Assembly (NCBI RefSeq): GCF_004123195.1
Contig: NZ_SDLI01000006.1
Location: forward strand, 124,001 to 188,000
Direction of reading: 5' to 3'
Length of the DNA stretch: 64,000 nucleotides
DNA from: Ammoniphilus sp. CFH 90114
GTDB taxonomy: Bacteria; Bacillota; Bacilli; Aneurinibacillales; RAOX-1
The notes beneath the pieces were generated by a model. It was not told the DNA's origin. It saw nothing but the letters and a program-made list of their open reading frames with translations, and made no database searches. Both the position numbers and the translations under genes were made by a program. Below, piece after piece: positions 17,406 to 25,098 of this stretch. How positions within the stretch are numbered: position 1 is the stretch's first letter; each line of letters opens with the position of its first letter.

Positions 17406-18071
17406 CTATGGTTTAATAAATTGTTGTACCCAATAGGTTCCGTAGCTTCCGCCTTTAGCAAAACCTACACCAATTTCTGTGAAATTACTACTTAGGATAT
17501 TTGCTTTGTGCCCTGGGCTGTTCATCCAGCTCTTCATTACTTCTTCAGGAGTCTTTTGACCGGCTGCAATGTTTTCACCAGCATAAGAGTACTTAATACC
17601 AAAAGATTTCATCATATCAAACGGAGATCCATATTTTGGCGAAGTATGAGAAAAGTAATTTTGATCTCTCATGTCTTCGGCTTTTACTTTTGCTACACTA
17701 GCCAAGGAAGTATTTAACTTCAACGGAGCAAGACCAACCTTTGCTCTTTCTGCATTAACTAAGTTGACCACTTGTTGGGCTTCAGAAATCACAGTTTGAT
17801 TCGTAGACGTTGGACTAGTCGTTGTTTGTGTCGTTGTTTGTGTCGGTGTTTGAGTTGGTTGTGTTGTCTCAGCTGGTGATGTTGTTTGGGTTGGTTGAGT
17901 TGGTTGAACCTGATAAACAGGTACTTTAAATTGAAAGCCGTTCCATGTGAAAGTATAATAGGTTCTTATTGTATTCTCGGTTGCAGCGTAACTAGGTGAA
18001 GACAAGCCAATGGCTAGAAGTGCAGCAGATGCTGTTACAATAAATGTTTTTTTCATAGCTCTTTTAAACAT
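17406..18071 (-). CDS. Secreted CAP (SCP/PR-1) domain protein, YkwD family
   Basis: A 221-residue exported protein. A signal peptide (about 1-29, ending SYA) is followed by a Thr/Pro/Gln linker (about 50-92) and a C-terminal CAP domain (about 100-221) with the conserved VNAERAKVGLAPLKLN, NYFSHTSP, the AGENIA motif, SWMNSPGHKANIL, and a terminal WVQQF. The canonical His and Glu of the CAP cavity are present. Bacillus YkwD-like proteins appear in cell envelope and spore contexts, but their biochemical role is uncertain. The ATG at 18071 follows AAGGAG; an internal MKK start is possible. Confidence 0.9.
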   Translation of the reverse strand: MFKRAMKKTFIVTASAALLAIGLSSPSYAATENTIRTYYTFTWNGFQFKVPVYQVQPTQPTQTTSPAETTQPTQTPTQTTTQTTTSPTSTNQTVISEAQQVVNLVNAERAKVGLAPLKLNTSLASVAKVKAEDMRDQNYFSHTSPKYGSPFDMMKSFGIKYSYAGENIAAGQKTPEEVMKSWMNSPGHKANILSSNFTEIGVGFAKGGSYGTYWVQQFIKP

Positions 18072-18124
18072 GCTTTTCTCTCCTTCATAAGTAAAATCTA
18101 GTTGGTACTCTTATACCTTCGCGA

Positions 18125-18155
18125 AACTCTATCACTTTTTGAGGGTGATAGAGTT
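18125..18155. promoter_or_regulatory. Perfect 11-bp inverted repeat
   Basis: AACTCTATCAC, 9-nt spacer, GTGATAGAGTT. It lies between the divergent CAP-protein gene (start 18071) and the B12 photosensor gene (start 18271). There is no T-tract on either strand, so an operator is more likely than a terminator. Confidence 0.55.
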
Positions 18156-18270
18156 GATAATCTAATAGAAATGGTTGCTAGATGAAGTAAAGAGGTTTTG
18201 AGCATTGACAGACATTAGTAGCCCTATTCTCTGGAGAAAGATGTATAATGAAGCGAGAGGATCATGAGAG

Positions 18271-18957
18271 ATGGGTGAAGGTATGCTGCCGGATATAGAA
18301 AAGTTTGCTGAGTACTTGCTCGACGGAAGAATACAGGATGCACAAAAGATTATCGATAGATATACGAATACGGGTTACAATACCTTGTTTATATATGATC
18401 AGTTATTTACTCAGGCCATGAGATATATAGGCTCACTCTGGGAGAACAATATCATCGATGTAGCCGATGAACATTTGGCCACTGGGGTTTGTGATATCCT
18501 ACTTAGCCAATACATGATTACCCATTCGACTTGCCGTATGAAATCCAGATATAGAGCTATGTTCTTCTGTCCTGAAGGAGAACAGCATTATCTCGGATTA
18601 AAGATAGTGTCTTCCACTTTTGAGGAAACGGGATGGAATGTACATTATTTAGGTCCAAATTTACCTCTGGAATATGCTTTAGCCAATGCTATGAAGTGGA
18701 AACCAGATGTGATCGGTATATCGGTTTCGATCGTCTATCATTTACCGCAAATTTCACAATATGTTTCGCAGCTTCAGCTGTTACCGAATAGGCCGACTAT
18801 TCTCCTCGGAGGAAGATTAAGTGAACGATATAGTCTCGATAATCTTTCAACACAAACCATAGTGATACCTGACTTAGTAAGTCTTCATGATTTCCTTGAA
18901 CATTATCCACATGTTGGACAGGAGTCAGCAGGATGGAGTAAACATGCAAGTTCTTAA
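18271..18957 (+). CDS. Stand-alone cobalamin-binding protein with CarH-type light-sensing motifs
   Basis: A 228-residue protein made of a helical-bundle cap domain (about 5-92) and a Rossmann-type B12-binding domain (about 94-215). The cap carries W57-x9-E67-H68, the Wx9EH signature of the adenosylcobalamin photoreceptor CarH. The B12 domain carries E104-Q-H106-Y-L-G109, matching the ExHxxG of CarH/LitR (His as lower cobalt ligand) rather than the DxHxxG of methionine synthase. There is no MerR-type helix-turn-helix, which normally precedes this module, and none is encoded upstream. It overlaps the next gene by 14 nt, so a protein partner may be the output (inference). Confidence 0.85.
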   Translation: MGEGMLPDIEKFAEYLLDGRIQDAQKIIDRYTNTGYNTLFIYDQLFTQAMRYIGSLWENNIIDVADEHLATGVCDILLSQYMITHSTCRMKSRYRAMFFCPEGEQHYLGLKIVSSTFEETGWNVHYLGPNLPLEYALANAMKWKPDVIGISVSIVYHLPQISQYVSQLQLLPNRPTILLGGRLSERYSLDNLSTQTIVIPDLVSLHDFLEHYPHVGQESAGWSKHASS

Positions 18958-19504
18958 CTATATTCCAGTACCCTTAGTTTTCATCGAGCCCGATTGGAAC
19001 ATTGTGGCCTATTCTTCTGAAGTTGCGGTACAGTTCTCACTATCTTCGAGCCTATTAGATTGGACGGATGAAGAAAGTAAGAGGAAGCTTCAAAGACTCA
19101 TTGTTCCGAAGTCGACTCAGAAGATTGAGTTGAATCTTATACACAAAGATGGAACACTCCACCTCTACGATATCTATCAAAAGTGGCAAGAGGATCGCTA
19201 TGGCTATCTAATCCTCATGGAAAAAGAACAAAGCTCGCAAAGACTCTCCTTTCAGCTGCAACAGTTGCGTCAGCAGCTTCTTGCTCCCCCAGAGCAACGA
19301 AAGCAACCAGAGATAGGTAAACCTGTTGATCCGCAGATCGAAGAGTTAGCTTCCAAACTTCAATGGATGGAAGACTTATTCCTGCAGATTCAACCTGATC
19401 TTCTTGAGGACAGGAAAGCTCACTTTATTAGTCAAATTTTTCTTCATTTAAAGGATGCAAAAACCATTATTAAAAATTTAGAAGTGAAAAATAAAAGCCA
19501 ATGA
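18944..19504 (+). CDS. PAS-like/coiled-coil protein coupled to the B12 sensor
   Basis: A 186-residue protein starting MQVLNYIPVPLVFIEPDWNI, which reads as a PAS-type sensor fold to about residue 95. A Gln/Leu-rich coiled coil follows (about 95-150; QRLSFQLQQLRQQLL), then a helical C-terminus. No kinase, cyclase or DNA-binding motif is visible. ATG 18944 follows GGAG with 5-nt spacing and lies inside the end of the B12-sensor gene, so translation is coupled. It could be an adaptor that relays the B12-module state. It ends in a terminator shared with the convergent CheB-CheR kinase gene. Confidence 0.65.
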   Translation: MQVLNYIPVPLVFIEPDWNIVAYSSEVAVQFSLSSSLLDWTDEESKRKLQRLIVPKSTQKIELNLIHKDGTLHLYDIYQKWQEDRYGYLILMEKEQSSQRLSFQLQQLRQQLLAPPEQRKQPEIGKPVDPQIEELASKLQWMEDLFLQIQPDLLEDRKAHFISQIFLHLKDAKTIIKNLEVKNKSQ

Positions 19505-19540
19505 AACTTGTGTTACTAGCAGTTTCATTGGCTATCTTTT
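19492..19540. terminator. Bidirectional intrinsic terminator
   Basis: A perfect 12-bp stem AGCCAATGAAAC / GTTTCATTGGCT, loop of 14 nt, A-tract before and CTTTT after. It separates the B12/PAS operon from the convergent chemotaxis-kinase fusion. Confidence 0.85.
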
Positions 19541-19547
19541 GTATTTT

Positions 19548-22500
19548 TTACATCGGAATTTCCAAACTGATCTTTGTCCCTTTGCCTACTTCGCTATCAA
19601 TCTCCATGTTTCCATTGATATCCTTCATGATGTTAAAGCAAACAAGCAGTCCAAGACCTGTTCCTTTTTCTTTAGTAGTATAGAATGGTTGTCCAAGTTT
19701 AGTTAATTCATTTTCTGAAATCCCCTGACCTTGGTCAATAATCTCAACGGTAATAAATCGATTCCCTTCCTTCTTGACTCGAATATGAATGTCCCCCCCA
19801 TTTGGCATGGCCTCCATGGCATTCTTCAGAAGGTTGATGAATACTTGTTTAATTTGATTACCAATACATAGTATTTTCCCTAGCTCTTTGTCGTGCTCAG
19901 TTTTAAACCGGATATTTTTGATAATGGCTTGTGTTTCTAACAACATAATTACATCGTTTAGGAGAACAAGAATATCTTCTTCTTTTATATTAATCGCAGA
20001 TGGCTTAGATAGCATAAGTAGTTCATTGATAATCTGTTCTATACGATCAAATTCAGAAAGCATAATTTCGATGTAATTTTTATTTCCTCCATCAGCCCTC
20101 ATGAGCTGGACAAACCCTTTTAGTGCGGTTAAAGGATTACGGATCTCATGGGCGATACCTGCAGCTAGTTCCCCTACCGCCGATCGCATTTCAGTTTTGC
20201 GAACTAGTTCCTCGGCCTTCATCCTTTCCGTTATATCCTCTGCAACCATCACGTAGTGAATCGTCTGAAGGTGCTCATTTCTGACAGGAAGGAAGCTTGC
20301 CGATTCCCAATAAGGATCGCCATCTTTTTTTCTATTTTGAATTTGAGCTTTCCATTCGACTCCATTATCTAGGTGCTGTTTAATGGAAGGGTAAATCTCA
20401 ATTAGATCTTGATGATGTGAGTACATTTCCTCAATGGTCTTACCGAGCACTTCATCAAGCGTAAATCCGCTCTGCTGAAGATATTTAGGATTGACGTATT
20501 GGATTACTTTATCCGAATTTGCAATTAAATACGAGCTTGGACTCTGTTGGATCACATAAGAAAGATTCATAAGGTCAGCATTAACCCGTTTTAGTTCGGT
20601 GATATTGAAAAACGTAATAACTACGCCCTTTATCACGTTCTCTAATGTGCGGTAAGGGAGAATGCGAACGCTATACCAAGAACCTTCAAAGCTTTGAACT
20701 TCGGCAACCCTTTCTTCTGTCGTCTCAATGACAGTTCGAATGTCATCCAAAAATTGTGAATAATCTAACCGGTGTGATATATGACTGATAGGACGGCCTA
20801 AATCAACTTCCAAAAGATGGACAATTTCGGTAGCAGCAAGTGTGTAACGACGTATACGCATTTCCATATCCAGAAATATTGTCCCGATTTTTGTGCTCGT
20901 TAACAAGTTATCCATATCATTATTAAGCTCAGTTAATTGTTGAATCTTACGCTGGTGCTCGGTATTGACTGAGATGAGCTCTTCGTTAACGGACTGGAGC
21001 TCTTCATTAGTACTTTGAAGTTCTTCATTGGCCGCAATAAGTTCCTCATTCGTACTTTGAAGTTCCTCGTTCGTGGTTTCTAGCTCTTCAATCGTAGCTT
21101 GTAGATTCTCTTGGGTATAACGCAGCTCTTGTTCTAAATCATAAATGCGCTGATTGGTAAGCCCATCTGGCCAAGGTATCGTTTGTTGACTTAATGTCTC
21201 CCTATGATCCTCTAGAACCTCTTGTTCAAAAAAGATGACAATCCATTGTAAGTTTCCATTTACATAATGAGGTTCAAATGATAGGTTGACATAAATTGTA
21301 TGGGAGCCTTGTTGCATTTTGATTGATTTGTATCCTACAGATTTATCTTCTTTCTTCACTTTATGAAGACCGGTTCCAACTGGTATGGTCAATTGTGTAT
21401 CCAGAAACTTGAGTACATTAAAACTCATTTCACCACTTGGTAATGAGGCAAAAGGACGGACATCTCCAAAGGTATGTAAAATCTGATGGTTGTCATCGAC
21501 AATCATACAGGGTCTCATATATTTCGCTAATAAGGTAGAATACAGATGCTCGGTTGTCTTCTTAAGAGGTGACCTATGCATAGGCAGCACCTTCTCGCGC
21601 TTTTGCTGATCGGGCTTACGCTCTCTAGCAGGTGCTAGTTCTATAGCACTATTCGAAACCCAGGAGTCAATTTCGTGATATCGGTAAATATTCCATTTGC
21701 GGTTATACACAGTAAACAGATGATTGAGCTTACCCACACTTTCGCTAGGACCCAAAAATAAAAATCCTTTTTTATTTAGAGAAAAGTGAAAAAGGCTAAG
21801 GACTTTCTTTTGAATATCAGGCTGAAGGTAAATGAGCATGTTCCGACATGATACAAGGTCAATGTTAACGAAAGGCGGATCCTTAATGAGATTGTGTGGA
21901 GCAAAGACAATTCGTTTCCTGATGTCTTTATTAACTTGGAGAACATCTTCTTGCTTTGTGAAATAGCGCTCAACATACTCTTCCGGCATATTAAGGGCTA
22001 CCTCTTCTGGGTATATACCTTGGCCTGCATATTCTATAGCATTAGCATCTAGGTCTGTCGCGAACATTCGGAATGAAAAGTCCGGGTAGTGAAGGTCGAA
22101 ATAGTGCTGAAATTGGATGGCTAAGGAATAAGCCTCGTCTCCCTTAGAGCAGCCTGCAACCCATATTCGAATCTCCTTTTGTCCCTCTTCTATTTTCTGT
22201 TTTACTAAATCAGGGATAACCTTGTTATAGATTTCGTTAAAGGCATCCTTGTCTCTAAAAAATTGTGTTACACCAATAAGAAAGTCCTTCTGCAGGGATA
22301 AGAGCTCTTGAGGGTCTGTCAGTAATAACTCCTTGTATTCCTGAAGTCCAGAAAGGCTTTTTAAACTGATGCGTCGTTTTATTCTACGAATAATCCCTGC
22401 TCTTTTGTATCCTGTGAAATCAATGCCATTTCGTGATTTGATAAATTGAAGAATATCGATTAACTCATCAGACTCTTCCTCTTTGGGTAGGTAATCTGAA

Positions 22501-23078
22501 TGAATCCAAGAAATAAGGTAGCTTGCAATCTCCTCTGGGGAACCCACGAAGTGAACCATGTCTGTTCCTATGGCACTCTTCGGCATCCCATCGAATCCCG
22601 CCGTTTGGTCGTCTTGAACCATTGTTGTTCCACCTGCAGTGTAGATAGAGCGTATACCGTTAGTTCCGTCTGTTCCCGTTCCGGAGAGAATGATCCCAAT
22701 GCCATTCGGTCCTTGTACACGGGCAAGTGATTCAAAAAAAACGTCTATAGGCAGGTTCGCCTTGTTCATATCCTGATAACGGCATAGACTAAGGATGTTC
22801 CCTTCTAACGTGAGAAAATGCTCAGCGGGAATCACGTAAACATGATTGGGCTGAAGTTGCATTTGATCCTCAATGAGTTGCACATTCATCTTCGTACGTC
22901 GAGACAATAATTCGGGCATATAAGTTTTATAACGCGGTGAGAGATGCTGAACGACAACATAGGATGCATTAAGATCACTCGGAAGATGATCGAAAAGCTG
23001 TTCAAGTGCTTCTAATCCACCTGCTGATGCCCCGATCCCGACCACTCTTGTAGTTTGGTTGTTCATATCTAATTCCAT
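19548..23078 (-). CDS. CheB-CheR-PAS-histidine kinase fusion protein
   Basis: A 1176-residue cytosolic multidomain signalling protein. It has a CheB-type methylesterase domain (about 10-190) with Ser18 in GIGASAGG, VVQHLSP and GTGTDG. Next come a CheR methyltransferase (about 205-480; RIWVAGCSKGDEAYSLAI is the AdoMet motif), a PAS-like domain (about 520-640), and a long heptad coiled coil (about 655-725) of repeated TNEELQS/ANEELQS units. Two PAS domains (about 735-960) follow, then HisKA (AHEIRNPLTALKGF) and HATPase with GTGLGLLVCF. There is no receiver domain. Similar CheB/CheR fusions occur in many bacteria without a defined role. The ATG follows AGGAGAAG. Confidence 0.93.
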   Translation of the reverse strand: MELDMNNQTTRVVGIGASAGGLEALEQLFDHLPSDLNASYVVVQHLSPRYKTYMPELLSRRTKMNVQLIEDQMQLQPNHVYVIPAEHFLTLEGNILSLCRYQDMNKANLPIDVFFESLARVQGPNGIGIILSGTGTDGTNGIRSIYTAGGTTMVQDDQTAGFDGMPKSAIGTDMVHFVGSPEEIASYLISWIHSDYLPKEEESDELIDILQFIKSRNGIDFTGYKRAGIIRRIKRRISLKSLSGLQEYKELLLTDPQELLSLQKDFLIGVTQFFRDKDAFNEIYNKVIPDLVKQKIEEGQKEIRIWVAGCSKGDEAYSLAIQFQHYFDLHYPDFSFRMFATDLDANAIEYAGQGIYPEEVALNMPEEYVERYFTKQEDVLQVNKDIRKRIVFAPHNLIKDPPFVNIDLVSCRNMLIYLQPDIQKKVLSLFHFSLNKKGFLFLGPSESVGKLNHLFTVYNRKWNIYRYHEIDSWVSNSAIELAPARERKPDQQKREKVLPMHRSPLKKTTEHLYSTLLAKYMRPCMIVDDNHQILHTFGDVRPFASLPSGEMSFNVLKFLDTQLTIPVGTGLHKVKKEDKSVGYKSIKMQQGSHTIYVNLSFEPHYVNGNLQWIVIFFEQEVLEDHRETLSQQTIPWPDGLTNQRIYDLEQELRYTQENLQATIEELETTNEELQSTNEELIAANEELQSTNEELQSVNEELISVNTEHQRKIQQLTELNNDMDNLLTSTKIGTIFLDMEMRIRRYTLAATEIVHLLEVDLGRPISHISHRLDYSQFLDDIRTVIETTEERVAEVQSFEGSWYSVRILPYRTLENVIKGVVITFFNITELKRVNADLMNLSYVIQQSPSSYLIANSDKVIQYVNPKYLQQSGFTLDEVLGKTIEEMYSHHQDLIEIYPSIKQHLDNGVEWKAQIQNRKKDGDPYWESASFLPVRNEHLQTIHYVMVAEDITERMKAEELVRKTEMRSAVGELAAGIAHEIRNPLTALKGFVQLMRADGGNKNYIEIMLSEFDRIEQIINELLMLSKPSAINIKEEDILVLLNDVIMLLETQAIIKNIRFKTEHDKELGKILCIGNQIKQVFINLLKNAMEAMPNGGDIHIRVKKEGNRFITVEIIDQGQGISENELTKLGQPFYTTKEKGTGLGLLVCFNIMKDINGNMEIDSEVGKGTKISLEIPM

Positions 23079-23157
23079 GTTCTTCTCCTATATAGTTAGT
23101 CCACTTAAACAAGATTACCATGAAAATGAAAAAAGGAGTACAATTTTCCTATCTAAT

Positions 23158-23189
23158 TTAAAAACAAAAGAGGATGCTGTAAGCATCCT
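23158..23189 (-). terminator. Intrinsic terminator of the Mn catalase gene
   Basis: On the minus strand, AGGATGCT-TAC-AGCATCCT followed by CTTTTGTTTTT. Confidence 0.8.
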
Positions 23190-23245
23190 AAATGCCCATC
23201 TATTAATCAGTATGCTAGAATTAGCTTGTTTAGAAAAGCAGATCG

Positions 23246-24142
23246 TTAGAGTCCAGCAGATTTTTGCAATCTTTTAGCAAGCTCGATAAATGCTTCGGGA
23301 CTAAAGCCAGGAGCAAATGATTCGGGTATTTCTTCTAGCTCTGGTATAGGGCCTCCTTCAGGTGTTCCTATGATGACTTCTAGCTTTCCTCCATCCTGAG
23401 GATGGACACCTTTCCATATATTTGCGATCTGCCGATAGTCTTTGTCACTCCAAGTATAAAGCTTGCGGTGTATCCCTTGAGCCTCATATTTGCGAGCTGT
23501 CTCGAATTTACTATTATCTAGATTGGGGATAGGAAGCATCTTGGTAAGGTCTACACCCGTTGCAATTTCGAGTGCTTTCGCATAGGCGAGGACATGCACC
23601 CCTCCCCGGACAAGAAGATAGCCTATCATCTCTCTTGCTACCGGATGATCCGTCATCTCATATACTCTCATTTTGTGGGTGCGAGCCCCACATTCCAGAA
23701 AGAAATTATGAAGGAGATCTAGGATAAGGTTCCCGCTATTAAATACATAATCCCCATTCCAAGGTCTTCCCATGGAGTCAGCGGGTATGGAAGCTTGTGC
23801 GGTTACAATGAAATGTTGTGAATTTCTCTTATGTAATGCATCTCGCATGGGGGCGATATCGGGATCACCGGGGTAGGTGGTTCCTGTAAGGCAAAGATTA
23901 ATGGTATTGGATACAAGTTCGACGTGACCAAATTCCTCTGCTGTTATGCTTGCTACAAGTTCATAGAACGGTCTCAATTTCCGTTTGCCGCGGAAGTTAA
24001 AAGATTGAAACATATAATTATTCAACGTCGACATCTCACCAAAACGACCACCAAGCAGTTCTTGCACGGCGGCCGCTGCGTTTGCATCAGGTTGTTTAGG
24101 CATTGGTAATTCAATTTGCAGCTTGTCGATACGCTTAAACAT
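23246..24142 (-). CDS. Manganese catalase family protein (CotJC-like)
   Basis: A 298-residue di-manganese catalase-family protein. The ferritin-like bundle carries metal-ligand regions GEMSTLNNYMFQS (first Glu), AEEFGHVELV (Glu/His pair), a Glu in FFLECGARTHK, and a His in GGVHVLAYAKAL. Family members destroy hydrogen peroxide; the CotJC and YjqC branches are spore-associated in Bacillus. The start is taken at ATG 24142 (after GGAGGGGC), because the upstream extension lacks a binding site. It is one of two paralogues in the window. An 8-bp inverted repeat lies just upstream of its binding site. Confidence 0.9.
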   Translation of the reverse strand: MFKRIDKLQIELPMPKQPDANAAAAVQELLGGRFGEMSTLNNYMFQSFNFRGKRKLRPFYELVASITAEEFGHVELVSNTINLCLTGTTYPGDPDIAPMRDALHKRNSQHFIVTAQASIPADSMGRPWNGDYVFNSGNLILDLLHNFFLECGARTHKMRVYEMTDHPVAREMIGYLLVRGGVHVLAYAKALEIATGVDLTKMLPIPNLDNSKFETARKYEAQGIHRKLYTWSDKDYRQIANIWKGVHPQDGGKLEVIIGTPEGGPIPELEEIPESFAPGFSPEAFIELAKRLQKSAGL

Positions 24143-24158
24143 AGTTGCCCCTCCTCTA

Positions 24159-24186
24159 GTTGTCAGATCCATTTATACCTGACAAC
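24159..24186. promoter_or_regulatory. Inverted repeat in the Mn catalase leader
   Basis: GTTGTCAG, 12-nt spacer, CTGACAAC, ending about 6 nt upstream of the GGAGG binding site. It could be a repressor operator or an mRNA hairpin. Confidence 0.45.
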
Positions 24187-24220
24187 AATGTATGAGAGGA
24201 TCGGGTTGTTTCATTCCTTA

Positions 24221-24475
24221 TTAATCGGGCATTACCCAAATAATTTGCTGAATGCGTACGAAAAAAGTAGAGTCTCCCGCTTGAAGGACAATATGATCTG
24301 GAACCACTTTCTGGAGAGTCCCTCGAATACTTCCTCGTACCGTCTCTACGATAACCATTTTTCCAACAACCGTTTTTAGAGTCTGGTAAACATAAGGGTC
24401 CACAAGCGTGTAAGTGGTGATGGGGGTGGCTGATGGAGTCGAAGCGCTATGCTGAACTGGATAATATCCCTGCAT
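24221..24475 (-). CDS. DUF2642 (YuzF-like) small protein
   Basis: An 84-residue protein. A Pro/Ser/Thr-rich N-terminus is followed by a beta-rich domain of about 55 residues (VGKMVIVETVRGSIRGTLQK, then HIVLQAGDSTFFVRIQQIIWV) that resembles the Sm-like DUF2642 domain found in Bacillales spore-associated proteins such as YuzF. The start at 24475 follows AGGAGGG with 9-nt spacing; the longer upstream frame lacks one. It lies divergently close to the Mn catalase promoter region but on the same strand. Exact function unknown. Confidence 0.75.
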   Translation of the reverse strand: MQGYYPVQHSASTPSATPITTYTLVDPYVYQTLKTVVGKMVIVETVRGSIRGTLQKVVPDHIVLQAGDSTFFVRIQQIIWVMPD

Positions 24476-24562
24476 ATTTCTATTCCCTCCTGCAACAAGA
24501 TCCATATAGTGTATGAATTCGCCTAACTAGTGGTGAGGAGGTTGAAAAATATTTGTTGAGGG

Positions 24563-25087
24563 CTACCGATTGGGGTTTAGCAGACTGAAGTGAATGCTGT
24601 CCTTCCATTCAGAATTTACTCGAATATATTGTGGCGTGCGTCCGACAAATTGAAACTTATTTTTTATTAAAACAATTTGTGAACCAATATTATCAGGATC
24701 TGTGGCAGCCTCAAGTCTCCGTAACCCGTTCCTTGAGAATGCTTCATGAATAACTAAGTTTACGGCTTTAGTAGCATAGCCTCTACCATTGCAGCGTTTA
24801 CCAATTCTATAACCTAGTTCAGCCTTTTGCAGATCATCTCTCACGACGGAAAACAAGTTAATTCTTCCCACTAACTTTTGTTCTTCATTGCGAATTAAGT
24901 ACATAAAGCATTTGCCATTGTGTTGATCAGAAACAATCTCTTTCAAAAGACGATTTAAGTAGTGAAGTGAAAAGTACTCGTCCCCGCGGTCAGGGATTAT
25001 AGAAGAGAAAAAACTTCTATTTTCCAGTTCAAATTCTAGAATCTCTTCGGCATCCTCTTCTCGAATCAAATTTAAGTTTATACTCAT
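24563..25087 (-). CDS. GNAT family N-acetyltransferase (RimJ/RimL-like)
   Basis: A 174-residue cytosolic acetyltransferase. It starts MSINLNLIREEDAEEILEFE and has the acetyl-CoA binding motif in ELGYRIGKRCNGRGYATKAV (R/Q-x-x-G-x-G/A). The C-terminal GLRRLEAATDPDNIGSQIVLIKNKF is typical of the RimJ/RimL/SpeG branch. These acetylate N-termini of ribosomal proteins, polyamines or antibiotics; the substrate here is not evident. It starts 11 nt after the Eis-like gene, so the two acetyltransferases form an operon. Confidence 0.88.
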   Translation of the reverse strand: MSINLNLIREEDAEEILEFELENRSFFSSIIPDRGDEYFSLHYLNRLLKEIVSDQHNGKCFMYLIRNEEQKLVGRINLFSVVRDDLQKAELGYRIGKRCNGRGYATKAVNLVIHEAFSRNGLRRLEAATDPDNIGSQIVLIKNKFQFVGRTPQYIRVNSEWKDSIHFSLLNPNR

Positions 25088-25098
25088 GTTCTACTCCT

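Noticed and set aside
18205-18249. TTGACA (18205) with TATAAT (18244) as a sigma-A promoter for the B12-sensor gene
   Set aside because: The hexamers are 33 nt apart, too far for one promoter. The TATAAT alone may act with a weak -35.
20940-21100. Regular near-repeats of ~21 nt, considered as a CRISPR-like array
   Set aside because: They are in frame inside the CheB-CheR kinase gene and encode a heptad coiled coil (TNEELQS-type units); no spacer variety or cas genes.
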